Source: Pseudomonas schmalbachii (lineage in GTDB: Bacteria > Pseudomonadota > Gammaproteobacteria > Pseudomonadales > Pseudomonadaceae). Taken from it: DNA of 64,000 nt. The position numbers and the translations under genes are program-made. Shown here one piece after another: positions 56,201 through 62,225 of this stretch (position 1 is its first letter; the number at the start of each line of letters is the position of its first letter). Location of the stretch: contig NZ_JAELYA010000001.1 of assembly GCF_017589465.1 (NCBI RefSeq), positions 248,001 through 312,000 of the forward strand, given 5' to 3'. The notes under the pieces are model-generated. The model was not told where the DNA came from, did no database searches, and saw nothing but the letters and a program-made list of their open reading frames with translations.

Positions 56201-58591
56201 GATCCCAGCGGCAACCTGCTGACCAACGATACCGATGTCGATGCCAACGACGGCAAGGTCCTGACCGGCGTCCGCGCAGGCCCCGAAGCGGCCTCCGCGC
56301 CCTTCACCGCAGTCAATGGCAGCCAGAGCATCCAGGGTCTGTACGGCACCCTCACCGTGGCGGCCGACGGCAGCTACACCTACGTGGTGAACAACGACCT
56401 GCCCGCCGTGCAGGGACTGAAGATCGGCGACAGCCTGGTCGAGCAGTTCACCTACAGCATGCGCGACACCGCCGGCGCCACCGACATCGCGCAGCTCAAC
56501 ATCCTTATCCGCGGTGCCTACGATGCGCCGGTCGCCCGCAACGACTTCGCCCTGGCCGCCGCCGACAACGGCAATGGCAATGCGGTCAACCCGACCGGCA
56601 ACGTGCTGGCCAACGACACCGACGTCGACTTCAACGACCAGGACCGCGGCAGCGCCATCCGTGTGGGAAGCGAACTCCTCGGCGGCACGCTGTCGCCGAT
56701 CGCGGAGGGCACTACCAATGTCAACGGAACGGTGCTCACCGGCCGCTTCGGCACGCTGATAATCGGCGCCAACGGCAGCTACGTTTATCTCGTCGACTCC
56801 AGTAACCCGGAAATCCTGGCGCTCGGTCCGCTGCAGTTCGTCGAGGACGTCTTCACCTACCAGGTGACCGACCTCGGCACCCTGAGCGACCTGGCGGAAC
56901 TGCACATCATCATCCGCGGCCGCAACGACACCCCGACACCCAACACCGACGAAGGCGTCGCCATCGAAGCCGGTGGCCTGAACAACGCCACGCCTGGTTT
57001 CAACCCCACCGGCAATGTGCTGGCCAACGACACCGACCTGGAAGGCGACCAGCTCACGGTCACCGGCGTCAGTACCGGCAGCACCGCCGGCACCCTGGGC
57101 GCGCCTCTGCGCGGCCTGTATGGCGACCTGACGCTGAATGCCGACGGCACCTGGAGCTACGTGCTCGACAACAGCCTGCCGGAGGTCGAGGCCCTGCGCA
57201 CCGATGGCCAGATCCTCAGCGAAACCTTCACCTACACCCTGCGGGATGCGCTGGGCGCAACGGCCAGCTCGCAACTGACGATCATCGTCAGCGGGCGCAA
57301 CGACACCCCCATCGCCAACGACGACGCCTCCATCGCCATCGAGGCCGGCGGCATCGCCAACGGCACGCCGGGCGCACCGGGGCTCGGCAACGTGCTGGCC
57401 AACGACACCGACGTCGACAGCATCGCCAACGGCGAGACGAAACAGGTGCTGCAGTTCGCCAGCGAAACCGGCCAGAGCGGCGCCGCCGGACAGGTCGTGG
57501 CCGGCCGCTTCGGCCAGTTGCTGATCAACGCCGACGGCAGCTACAGCTACGTGGTGGACGATGCCAACCCCACCGTGCAGGCGCTGCGCACCGCCGGCGA
57601 GACGCTCAGCGAAACCTTCACCTACACCATGGCCGATACCGCCGGCGCCACCTCCGTGGCGCGCCTGACCATCACCATCCAGGGCGCCAACGACAACCCG
57701 GTGGCGCAGAGCGACAGCAACGTCGCCCTCGACCAGACACCGTCGCCGCAGGCCAGCGGCAACGTGCTGCCCAACGACGGCGACATCGACAACGGCGATG
57801 CCCTGCAGGTGGTCGGCATCCGCACCGGCGCCGAGTCGGGCAGCGGCAGCGCCGGCACGGTCGGCCAGCCGCTGGCCGGGCGCTACGGCACGCTGATCCT
57901 CAATGCCGACGGTAGCTACACCTACGCCATCGACCTGAGCAACCCGGAAGTGCTGGCCGCCGCCGGACTTGGCCGGGTGCTGCAGGACGTCTTCACCTAC
58001 ACCATCGCCGACCTCGCCGGTGCCACCGACCAGGCCGAACTGGTGATCACCCTGGATATCGCCGCGCCCTTCATCCCCGCGCCGGACAACCCGCCGATGT
58101 TCAGCCAGCGCGGCGACACCCGCTTCATCCACCTGCCGCTGCCGGACATCGACCCGGCGGTATTCGTCGGCCCGGTGGTGGAGCGCGAGTCCAAGCTGCT
58201 CGAACTGTCCTCCTGGGGCGCCAGCGGCGGCAACCTGCGCCTCGGCCTGCCGGAGGAAATCCGCAGCGAGTCCATCGGCGCCGGCCTCGGCGTGGTGGAA
58301 GGCCAGTTCGTCGCCGAACAGGTGGCCGCCAGCCGCCTGGACAGCAACCTGGACCTGGCCTGGATGCTCGGGCGCCACGAGCGCATCAATCTCAGCGCCG
58401 ACGGACTGCTCGCCAGTCCCTCAGTATTCGCCAGCGATGCCGAAAGCCTGACCCGCGGCCCGGCGCAGGCCGAGGCCCCGGTACGCACCGCCCCGGGCTT
58501 CAGCGCGCAACTGCAGGCCGCCGCGCAGCGCCTGCACCCCGGCTGGCTGGCACGCCACGATTCATCGGAAGAACCAGGACCGCGCAGGTGA
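47210..58591 (+). CDS. Giant DUF4347/VCBS-repeat surface protein (putative adhesin)
   Basis: The 3,793-residue frame has these parts in order: a LEPR-XLL motif (LEPRILFDG, 31-39) in place of a Sec signal; a DUF4347 domain (about 83-246) with a His-Gly (H138, FSHGASG) and Gly-Cys (C181, YGCNIG) pair; a series of DUF11/isopeptide-like domains (about 250-1870); an SdrD-B-like segment (about 1873-1990); a cadherin-like segment (about 1996-2140); 11 VCBS-type repeats (about 2144-3615); and a 180-residue C-terminal tail ending in Arg-Arg. No RTX nonapeptides are visible. Start is TTG at 47210 with AGAGAGA upstream; GTG at 47237 is an alternative. The four downstream genes are coupled and probably export it. 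Confidence 0.85.
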   Translation: MPDQRSDAAVSDMQQTPRPKAFAPASHALALEPRILFDGAAASAVEQHHTDNANTADATPHPAATAEPPSPTEAPPAPSAARHLLVLDSRVENREQLTADLPADVKAVVVNTTEDGLAAISAALAELGKVDSIQIFSHGASGQFTLGNRTLTAANLDQVANVLDGWRASLNPGADIQLYGCNIGAGTAGRALVEELAQFTGADVGASSNDTGASAAGGDWNLEVRSGLIDRDIALGAEALAAFDGLLADAGPTTTLPTAEAEVLLGDQFSFTVDFANVSTQPGFAPFVTLFMPATGKDGDDGVTFISASYLGQNLVTHVITFDANGQAIHPLAQDANGNFLVINAADFGMRAGDQMVVVELPFASVTQDQPIISVQITASLSNLADTSLSDGSPDLTIRVSGGFEFGNDALDDPTQDPSLIEAVTHSFIVHPTVITATQTVNVPEGETATGPNYGRTLTTTVTPANGQTLTNVTVTQPLPGNIQVTAITPAAGGVLTSITLADGQVVTNPAEIAALIAADNVFISQFTVTYATLTGPTDTLVQFYVPDADSTGQQILDPATGAPVTITIDAPTASGQWVPLDPRDVVPPETSIDFTATGEDTSFVAKSITLLKTATLQVDVGHAGISVGDTLNYRLDMAVSDFFAYGMDFFGEGELVIRDQIGDGQTLTGTPTMTVTLGGVTQTIALVTRTVTNPDGTTSLEIDIAQSLRDAFSGIRGWFNGDLAFDSTRDGAATAVISYSTVISQSYTPPSGAPHSEINEGDSVGNAVEVSGTILEDIFNLTGSSQSDTSSSVTTIPTSTVDIQLVEVNDGAPPPSGELRPGDEVTFRLSYDLITGDYENFQLTAYLPLPLFDVSGITWTIGDGSGQWQIGTGNSNAGPVLLVSSGPGNSVVFDFGSFVTSDINGSRIVVEFTLRVGDQPFADQRSLDVLAQSTQQTTLTDQTLISSDIAVIVSVAEPVLNIRHGVVSTSHGTVTGTTGTWGAPGSTGVPFSGSVTELDAVNGDVSGIDGGDLLRLATAIENSGGGGAFDVVTSITLPPGLSFAGGSLAAANLQIYRGDGTLLVAGVDYAVTGNSITFLDANNTASLLAGRAGTPADASGANMVVIVYDVVVDNAIAAARSLQSTAILSNYASVEGGSDFTPTDLQELAGQQVAAPEVRKVFAGGTLDDGDSSATHTTGADLVIGESMQFDIVVTLPEGTTQTLRLDDLIPPGLRLDPAFNGGQGYLLITTAAGSGALTGDFAGTITVGTFTALGGSLGDDGGDVRWTFSVSSAAADNDTGNNTFVIRVQLVASNVTGNQAGTVLQNNAQALFSDPDGDTPNGTVALERTVTLIDGQPTVFIREPTLQVTQQLVTTPDFNGFDEGDPVEFTITIANGAAGSDFNAFDISFADLLPTELDNLQFTVTYLNGATNNGGADFELVGGQLRTVAGANIDIVKGGSIVIRVTGVVNATAAAESTFDNVATVQWTSLDGTVGGTANPAGERTGVDGPLNSGVLNDYQRSSTLLIPVNQAMQLSRVGGLPDTPAPTPDTLAPNEQVTVGEVIRYRLAVLVPEGDNPNYQLRIELENGLQFIDPAGNNLRIALISNNGGLTSDALLALTGGLQIEGNETNAEARPITADLSGAGPVALLNAARVTVINNPDGSQTVIFDLGNLVNANNDADLEGIVLEFNVRVLNQASNVAGATLDVQAHEFVNGVNRSSSEIHTETIVEPGFNGLNKQVTSFDPNPSGTTGTATVSVSFTQNGGLPAFDTRLTDSFPGGSNYTLISLQIGGNTFGPGNLPPGVTFSNAGGITIDFAQIDPGTAINVVYQVTVPNDAAIANSNAVLTWTSLPEDFTAFGGSTVGTDGQPDGERTGSEVGPNTYILREGAGLGIIAGTLWNDTGSATGSAVPDGPGLPGQTVTLTWAGADGDLASTADNLVFSAVTDINGQYRFGVLPAGIFRIDAPAGTISYPQPIGDLRVRIDTDAASPLGQIVVTLGEGATGAADAGYVEQNDAPVNTLPGTQNGLEDVPLPIAGISVADIDANRDPDTAGRALQVTLTVANGTLSLSATPPGVTVTGANSASLTLTGNLADLNAALANLVYLGNLNFNGIDTLTVRTSDLGNFGDADGDGIPGENPEDALIDQDSLQIVLQPVNDPPIANPDVTDAVEAGGTFNNIPGVDPRGNLLANDTDVDIATNADVLRVVSMGLTGQTPTTILGAGGTVVNGTFGHLVVTAAGGFEYVVHNDDPRVQALRLAGETLVEQFTYTISDLGGLLSSSTLTVTIHGANDTPVGVDDDGSATEAGGVLNGTPGSDATGNVLANDTDVDNGDARTVTGIRNLRETAPGTLINVPAGTNSTNGTVIVGTFGTLTIGADGSYRYVLDNNNTAVQRLVAGDTLIEFFSYQVTDLGGLNDIAQLRIVINGANDNPVASDDQAAAQAASTNGNAQESNPTGNVILFPSRPGDINQPGGNGVDQDVDRTDRPNTLLNVTGIRVGEETAGGALTGVDGGTTQADGTVINGLYGTLRIGADGSFFYDVDSTNAAVQALGPGETLDEFFTYEITDTAGLTDQAQLHIIVRGVNDPPVAQNVVVIAREAGGVGNGTPGVNPSGDATANAFDPDGDPLTVTLIRAGAEGAPGTGVPVLPAGTTIVGLYGSLTIRPDGTFDYVVNNDNPDVQALRDITDILSERFTYTLSDGVQPTPETDAGEIIVLIFGQNDNPVAADDAATAVEAGGINNGQAGVDPVGNVLANDTDVDGGEIPADPINYGETQAVSSVRTGAEAGTGTAGTLGTELRGTYGWLTLNADGSYSYRLDNAMAEVQALRTSANTLTDQFSYTVSDTAGAEDRATLTITIVGANDAPVANNDNAIAVEAGGLNNNAPGIDPTGNVLANDTDVDAFGETLSVISVGQGSNVGTVGTSFIGTYGTLTLNADGSYTYVLDNANPAVQALRTPLDVLRESFTYSIRDLAGATSSALLTITIQGRNDNPIAVNDSALAVEAGGTFNDIPGIDPSGNLLTNDTDVDANDGKVLTGVRAGPEAASAPFTAVNGSQSIQGLYGTLTVAADGSYTYVVNNDLPAVQGLKIGDSLVEQFTYSMRDTAGATDIAQLNILIRGAYDAPVARNDFALAAADNGNGNAVNPTGNVLANDTDVDFNDQDRGSAIRVGSELLGGTLSPIAEGTTNVNGTVLTGRFGTLIIGANGSYVYLVDSSNPEILALGPLQFVEDVFTYQVTDLGTLSDLAELHIIIRGRNDTPTPNTDEGVAIEAGGLNNATPGFNPTGNVLANDTDLEGDQLTVTGVSTGSTAGTLGAPLRGLYGDLTLNADGTWSYVLDNSLPEVEALRTDGQILSETFTYTLRDALGATASSQLTIIVSGRNDTPIANDDASIAIEAGGIANGTPGAPGLGNVLANDTDVDSIANGETKQVLQFASETGQSGAAGQVVAGRFGQLLINADGSYSYVVDDANPTVQALRTAGETLSETFTYTMADTAGATSVARLTITIQGANDNPVAQSDSNVALDQTPSPQASGNVLPNDGDIDNGDALQVVGIRTGAESGSGSAGTVGQPLAGRYGTLILNADGSYTYAIDLSNPEVLAAAGLGRVLQDVFTYTIADLAGATDQAELVITLDIAAPFIPAPDNPPMFSQRGDTRFIHLPLPDIDPAVFVGPVVERESKLLELSSWGASGGNLRLGLPEEIRSESIGAGLGVVEGQFVAEQVAASRLDSNLDLAWMLGRHERINLSADGLLASPSVFASDAESLTRGPAQAEAPVRTAPGFSAQLQAAAQRLHPGWLARHDSSEEPGPRR
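53639..58053 (+). repeat. Eleven VCBS-type protein repeats inside the giant gene
   Basis: Units start near 53639, 54041, 54455, 54923, 55331, 55754, 56135, 56531, 56935, 57311 and 57701, so each is about 125-156 residues. Most open with the pattern VEAGGxxNxxPGxDPxGNVLANDTDVD and contain YGTLTLNADGSYTYVxDN. Units 3, 4, 8 and 11 deviate: 3 has an inserted Gly/Asn-rich segment, and 3, 8 and 11 lack EAGG. Repeats of this kind form stacked beta-domains in large bacterial adhesins. Confidence 0.85.
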
Positions 58592-60141
58592 ATATGTCCA
58601 GATATGCCTACTCGCTTCTCGGCGTCGCCGTCGCTTCGGCGGTACTCGCTGCCTGTACTTCGCTGGACCCGAAGCCCTACACGGAAGAGGAAAAGCGCCA
58701 TCGGCTGATCGTCGACCAGGCGAGCATGTATTCCGAGCAGGAGCCGGTGAGTACGCCGCTCACCTTCTACGAGGCGGCCGCACGCGCCCTCAAGTACAAC
58801 CTCGACTACCGCCTCAAGCTGATGGAAAGCGCGCTGGCCTCCAACCTCAAGGACGTGACCAGCCACGAGATGCTGCCGCGGCTGGTGGCCTCTGCCGGCT
58901 ACGCCGGGCGCAACAACGACTCCGGCGGCACCTCGATCGGCATCGAGGACCGCCAGGAATCCCTGCGCGCGTCCACCTCAGAGGAGCGCTACCGCGAACT
59001 CTACGGCCTCGGCCTGAGCTGGAGCCTGCTGGACTTCGGCGTGGCCTACTACCGCAACCAGCAGCGCACCGACGAAATCCAGATGGCCGAGGAACGCCGG
59101 CGCAAGGTGGCGCAGAACGTCCTGCAGGACGTGCGCAACGCCTACTGGCGCGCGCTCGGCGCGCAACAGCTGATGCCTCAGGTGGACAACCTGCTGATGC
59201 GCACCCACCAGGCACTGACCGCCGCCCGCGAGGCCGAGAACAGGGGCCTGCTGCCGCGCCAGGAAATCCTCGCCTACCAGCGCGCCCTGCTCGACTCGGT
59301 GTACCTGCTGACCGTGCGCCGCCAGGACCTGGAATTCGCCCAGGCCGAACTGGCCGCGCTGATGTCGCTGCCACCGGGCTCGCGGATGGTCCTCGCCGAC
59401 CAGAGCGAGCCGCCGCTGCCGCTGCTCAAGGCGGACATGGATCGCCTGGAACAGCTGTCGCTGGAGAACCGCCCGGAGATCATGGAAGAGTGGTATCGCA
59501 AGCGCGTCTCGGCCACCGACCTGAAGATCGCCAAGGCCCAGGTATGGCCGAACGTGACGCTGAGCTACGGCTTCCAGTACGACTCCAACAAGTTCCTCTA
59601 CAACAGCGACTGGTGGGAGACCGGCGTACAGGTATCGATGAACCTCCTGCGCCTGGCGCAGTTGCCCGCGCTGAATGCCGCCGCGGAATCCCAGGAGAAG
59701 ACCGACGACGCCCGGCGCATCGCGCTGTCCATGGCGATTCTCACCCAGGTGCGGGTCGGCGCCCTGCGCTACCAGTTGGCGCGCCAGGAAGTCGAGTTCA
59801 CCGACGAGAGCCTGCGCGTCGACGAAAGCCTGCTGAACTACGCCAAGGCGGCGAAGAGCACCACCATCGGTTCCGAACTCGAACTGATCCGCGCCGAGGG
59901 CCGCTACCTGCTGTCGCGCTACCAGCGCGAAGCGGCCTACTCCAGCGCCCAGGCGGCCTGGGGCCGGCTGTACAACTCGATCGGCCTGGACGTGCTGCCG
60001 GAGCAGATCGACAAACACGACATCAAGAGCCTGGCGCGGGAGATCGAACGCACCCTCTCCGCCCAGGAAGGCCGCAACCTGCTCGCCAGCACCCAGGAAC
60101 CCAGTCCCCAAGGAATGGCCAATGCCTCGTACCAGCCGTAG
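58588..60141 (+). CDS. TolC-family outer-membrane lipoprotein (export channel)
   Basis: The 517-residue protein has a lipoprotein signal with lipobox LAAC (Cys23) and two repeated coiled-coil halves typical of TolC/NodT channels (long helices about 70-110, 160-240, 330-480), with strand segments WSLLDFGVAY and VQVSMNLL between. It would form the outer-membrane exit duct. The GTG at 58588 overlaps the giant gene's TGA, and an ATG lies two codons later at 58594; AGGA is upstream. The coupling argues that it exports the giant protein. Confidence 0.85.
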   Translation: MNMSRYAYSLLGVAVASAVLAACTSLDPKPYTEEEKRHRLIVDQASMYSEQEPVSTPLTFYEAAARALKYNLDYRLKLMESALASNLKDVTSHEMLPRLVASAGYAGRNNDSGGTSIGIEDRQESLRASTSEERYRELYGLGLSWSLLDFGVAYYRNQQRTDEIQMAEERRRKVAQNVLQDVRNAYWRALGAQQLMPQVDNLLMRTHQALTAAREAENRGLLPRQEILAYQRALLDSVYLLTVRRQDLEFAQAELAALMSLPPGSRMVLADQSEPPLPLLKADMDRLEQLSLENRPEIMEEWYRKRVSATDLKIAKAQVWPNVTLSYGFQYDSNKFLYNSDWWETGVQVSMNLLRLAQLPALNAAAESQEKTDDARRIALSMAILTQVRVGALRYQLARQEVEFTDESLRVDESLLNYAKAAKSTTIGSELELIRAEGRYLLSRYQREAAYSSAQAAWGRLYNSIGLDVLPEQIDKHDIKSLAREIERTLSAQEGRNLLASTQEPSPQGMANASYQP

Positions 60142-60892
60142 ATTCATGATGTTGCCGCTGCTGCTAGTCCTCACCACCCCGGCCACGCAGGCCGAAGAAC
60201 CCACCCTCCCCGGCGGCATGGAAGAGCCGGGGGCGATCCGCGTGCTGCTGGCGGCGGACCTCGAAACCACCCTGTCCAGCCAGATGAACGGCACCCTCGG
60301 CGAACTGCGCGCGGCCCTCGGCCAGACGGTCGCGAAGAACGCCGTGCTCGCCCAGTTCAACTGCACCGAGGCGCAGGCCCGCGCACGGGTCGCCGACTCC
60401 GAGCTGACCATGGCCCGGCAGAACCTCGAAGCCAAGCGCAACCTGCGCAAGCTGGATGCGGTGGGCGACCTGGAAGTGGCGATGGCCAACACCGAGGTGC
60501 GCAAGACCGAGGGCGCCCGCGCGCTGGCCCAGGCGCAGGCCGGCTACTGCAACGTCGTGGCGCCGTTCGCCGGGCGCGTCGCCAAGGTCCATGCGAAGCC
60601 GTACCAGACGGTGAATGCCGGCACCCCGCTGTTCGACCTGGTCAGCACCGGCGCGCTCAAGGTCCGGCTCAACGTGCCGTCCCGGCTGCTGCAAGGGCTG
60701 AAGGTGGACATGCCGCTGGAAGTCAGCATCCTCGAAACCGGCAAGACCTATCCGGCACGGATCAGCGCGATCAACTCGCGGGTTGACGCGGTGGCGCAGA
60801 CCGTGGAACTGGAGGCGCGACTGGATGCCGAGCATCCCGAGCTGATCGCCGGGATGACCGGTACCGCGCGGTTCCCCGATGACCGTCAGTGA
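60122..60892 (+). CDS. Short periplasmic adaptor (HlyD/RND-MFP type)
   Basis: The 256-residue protein has a signal peptide (1-24, TQA), a lipoyl-like half-motif (NGTLGELRAALGQTVAKNAVLAQF), a short helical hairpin (about 85-140), the second lipoyl half (APFAGRVAKVHAKPYQTVNAGTPLFDL) and a beta-barrel. It is smaller than most RND adaptors. The ATG at 60122 overlaps the TolC-family gene by 20 bases. It probably bridges the inner-membrane part to the TolC-like channel. Confidence 0.85.
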   Translation: MPRTSRRFMMLPLLLVLTTPATQAEEPTLPGGMEEPGAIRVLLAADLETTLSSQMNGTLGELRAALGQTVAKNAVLAQFNCTEAQARARVADSELTMARQNLEAKRNLRKLDAVGDLEVAMANTEVRKTEGARALAQAQAGYCNVVAPFAGRVAKVHAKPYQTVNAGTPLFDLVSTGALKVRLNVPSRLLQGLKVDMPLEVSILETGKTYPARISAINSRVDAVAQTVELEARLDAEHPELIAGMTGTARFPDDRQ

Positions 60893-62225
60893 ACCCTCGC
60901 CCGGCATCCAGTTCCTCGCGGGACTGGCGGCTCTGCGCGATCGCGCGCTGGAGGCCGACTCGCTGCAGGCGCTGGCGTTCGGCATGGCCAACGACCTCTA
61001 TCCGCTGCTGCGTTTCCACCAGGCGCTGGTCTTCGCCCAGCGCGGCACGAATCTCGACCTGCTGTGCGTGTCCGGCCTGGCGCGGCCCAGCGAGGACTCG
61101 CCCTATCTGGTCTGGCTGCAACGCGCCAGCCGCTGGGTGGGCAGTCAGGTCGACGGCAGCGAGCCACGCTGGCTGGCCCGCGAGAGTCTCGACCCGCCGG
61201 CGGAGATCGCCGACGGCTGGACGGAATGGTGGCCCGCCGGACTCTGGTGCGTGCCACTGCAGGGCAAGGACGGCCAGCGTCTCGGGCTGCTGCTGTTCCT
61301 CCTCGACGAGGCGCCGGCGGAGGGCCTGCAACAGCATCTGTCCGGCCTGTGGCGGACCTATGGCTACTGCTGGGAAGCGCTGGCCAGCCGGCGCCGCCTG
61401 TCACGTTGGCGGCCAGGACGGCGCAGGACCCTGCTGGCGCTGGCCTGCGCCCTGCTGGTGCTGCTGATCCCGGTGCGCCAGACCGCCCTCGCCCCGGCGG
61501 AAATCGTTTCCCATGAGGCGCAGATCGTCAGCTCGCCCATCGACGGCGTGATCGCCCGCATGCAGGTACGCCCCAACCAGACGGTCGAGGCCGGCACACC
61601 GCTGTTCGCCCTCGACGAGACCACCCTGCGCAACCGCGCCGAAGTGCTCGGCAGCGAGGTGGCGGTGGCCGACGCCGAGTTGCTGGCCGCCAACCAGCGC
61701 GCCTTCGACAATCCCCAGAGCAAGAACGAACTGACCCTGCTCGGCAGCCGCGCCGCCCAACGCCGCGCCGAACTGGCAGCCGTGCGCTCCCAGTTGCAGC
61801 GCACCCAGGTGACTTCGCCGCGGGCCGGGGTGGCGGTGTACAGCGATCCCAACGACTGGCTGGGCAAACCGGTGGTCACCGGCGAGCGGATCATGCTGGT
61901 GGCCGACCCGGCGCAGCCGGCGATGCGCATCCAGCTCGCCGTGGCCGACGCCATCGCCCTCGAACCCGGCGCCGAGGTGACGCTGTTCCTCACCGCCTAT
62001 CCGCTGCAACCGCTGAAGGGGCGCATCCTGGAAACCAGCTACCAGGCCCGGCCGAGCGACGAAGGCGTGGCCTCCTACCGCCTGCTGGCGAGCATCGACG
62101 AACATCCCGCCCACGCCCGCCTGGGCCTGCATGGCACCGCCAAGCTGTACGGCGAGCGGGTCCTGCTCGGCTACTACCTGCTGCGCCGGCCGCTGGCCAG
62201 CCTGCGCGCCTGGACGGGCTGGTGA
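60879..62225 (+). CDS. Inner-membrane adaptor with cytoplasmic GAF-like domain and HlyD periplasmic domain
   Basis: The 448-residue protein has a cytoplasmic N-terminal part (about 1-170) of GAF-like appearance, a basic stretch, one membrane helix (184-199) and a periplasmic HlyD-type domain with lipoyl halves (SSPIDGVIARMQVRPNQTVEAGTPLFALDE, and a matching SPRAGVAVYS later) and a helical hairpin near 245-300. A cytoplasmic sensor-like domain is not typical of classical HlyD adaptors. It overlaps the previous gene by 14 bases and the next by one (TGATG), so all three are co-translated. Confidence 0.78.
   Translation: MTVSEPSPGIQFLAGLAALRDRALEADSLQALAFGMANDLYPLLRFHQALVFAQRGTNLDLLCVSGLARPSEDSPYLVWLQRASRWVGSQVDGSEPRWLARESLDPPAEIADGWTEWWPAGLWCVPLQGKDGQRLGLLLFLLDEAPAEGLQQHLSGLWRTYGYCWEALASRRRLSRWRPGRRRTLLALACALLVLLIPVRQTALAPAEIVSHEAQIVSSPIDGVIARMQVRPNQTVEAGTPLFALDETTLRNRAEVLGSEVAVADAELLAANQRAFDNPQSKNELTLLGSRAAQRRAELAAVRSQLQRTQVTSPRAGVAVYSDPNDWLGKPVVTGERIMLVADPAQPAMRIQLAVADAIALEPGAEVTLFLTAYPLQPLKGRILETSYQARPSDEGVASYRLLASIDEHPAHARLGLHGTAKLYGERVLLGYYLLRRPLASLRAWTGW

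Noticed and set aside
55658-58378. A 906-codon minus-strand open frame
   Set aside because: It is antisense to the VCBS repeats and repeats with them. It has no start context or domain support.
58053-58588. RTX calcium-binding repeats and a classical type I C-terminal signal in the giant protein
   Set aside because: No GGxGxDxxx nonapeptides are found in the C-terminal 180 residues or elsewhere. The tail ends in Pro-Gly-Pro-Arg-Arg, unlike classical type I signals.
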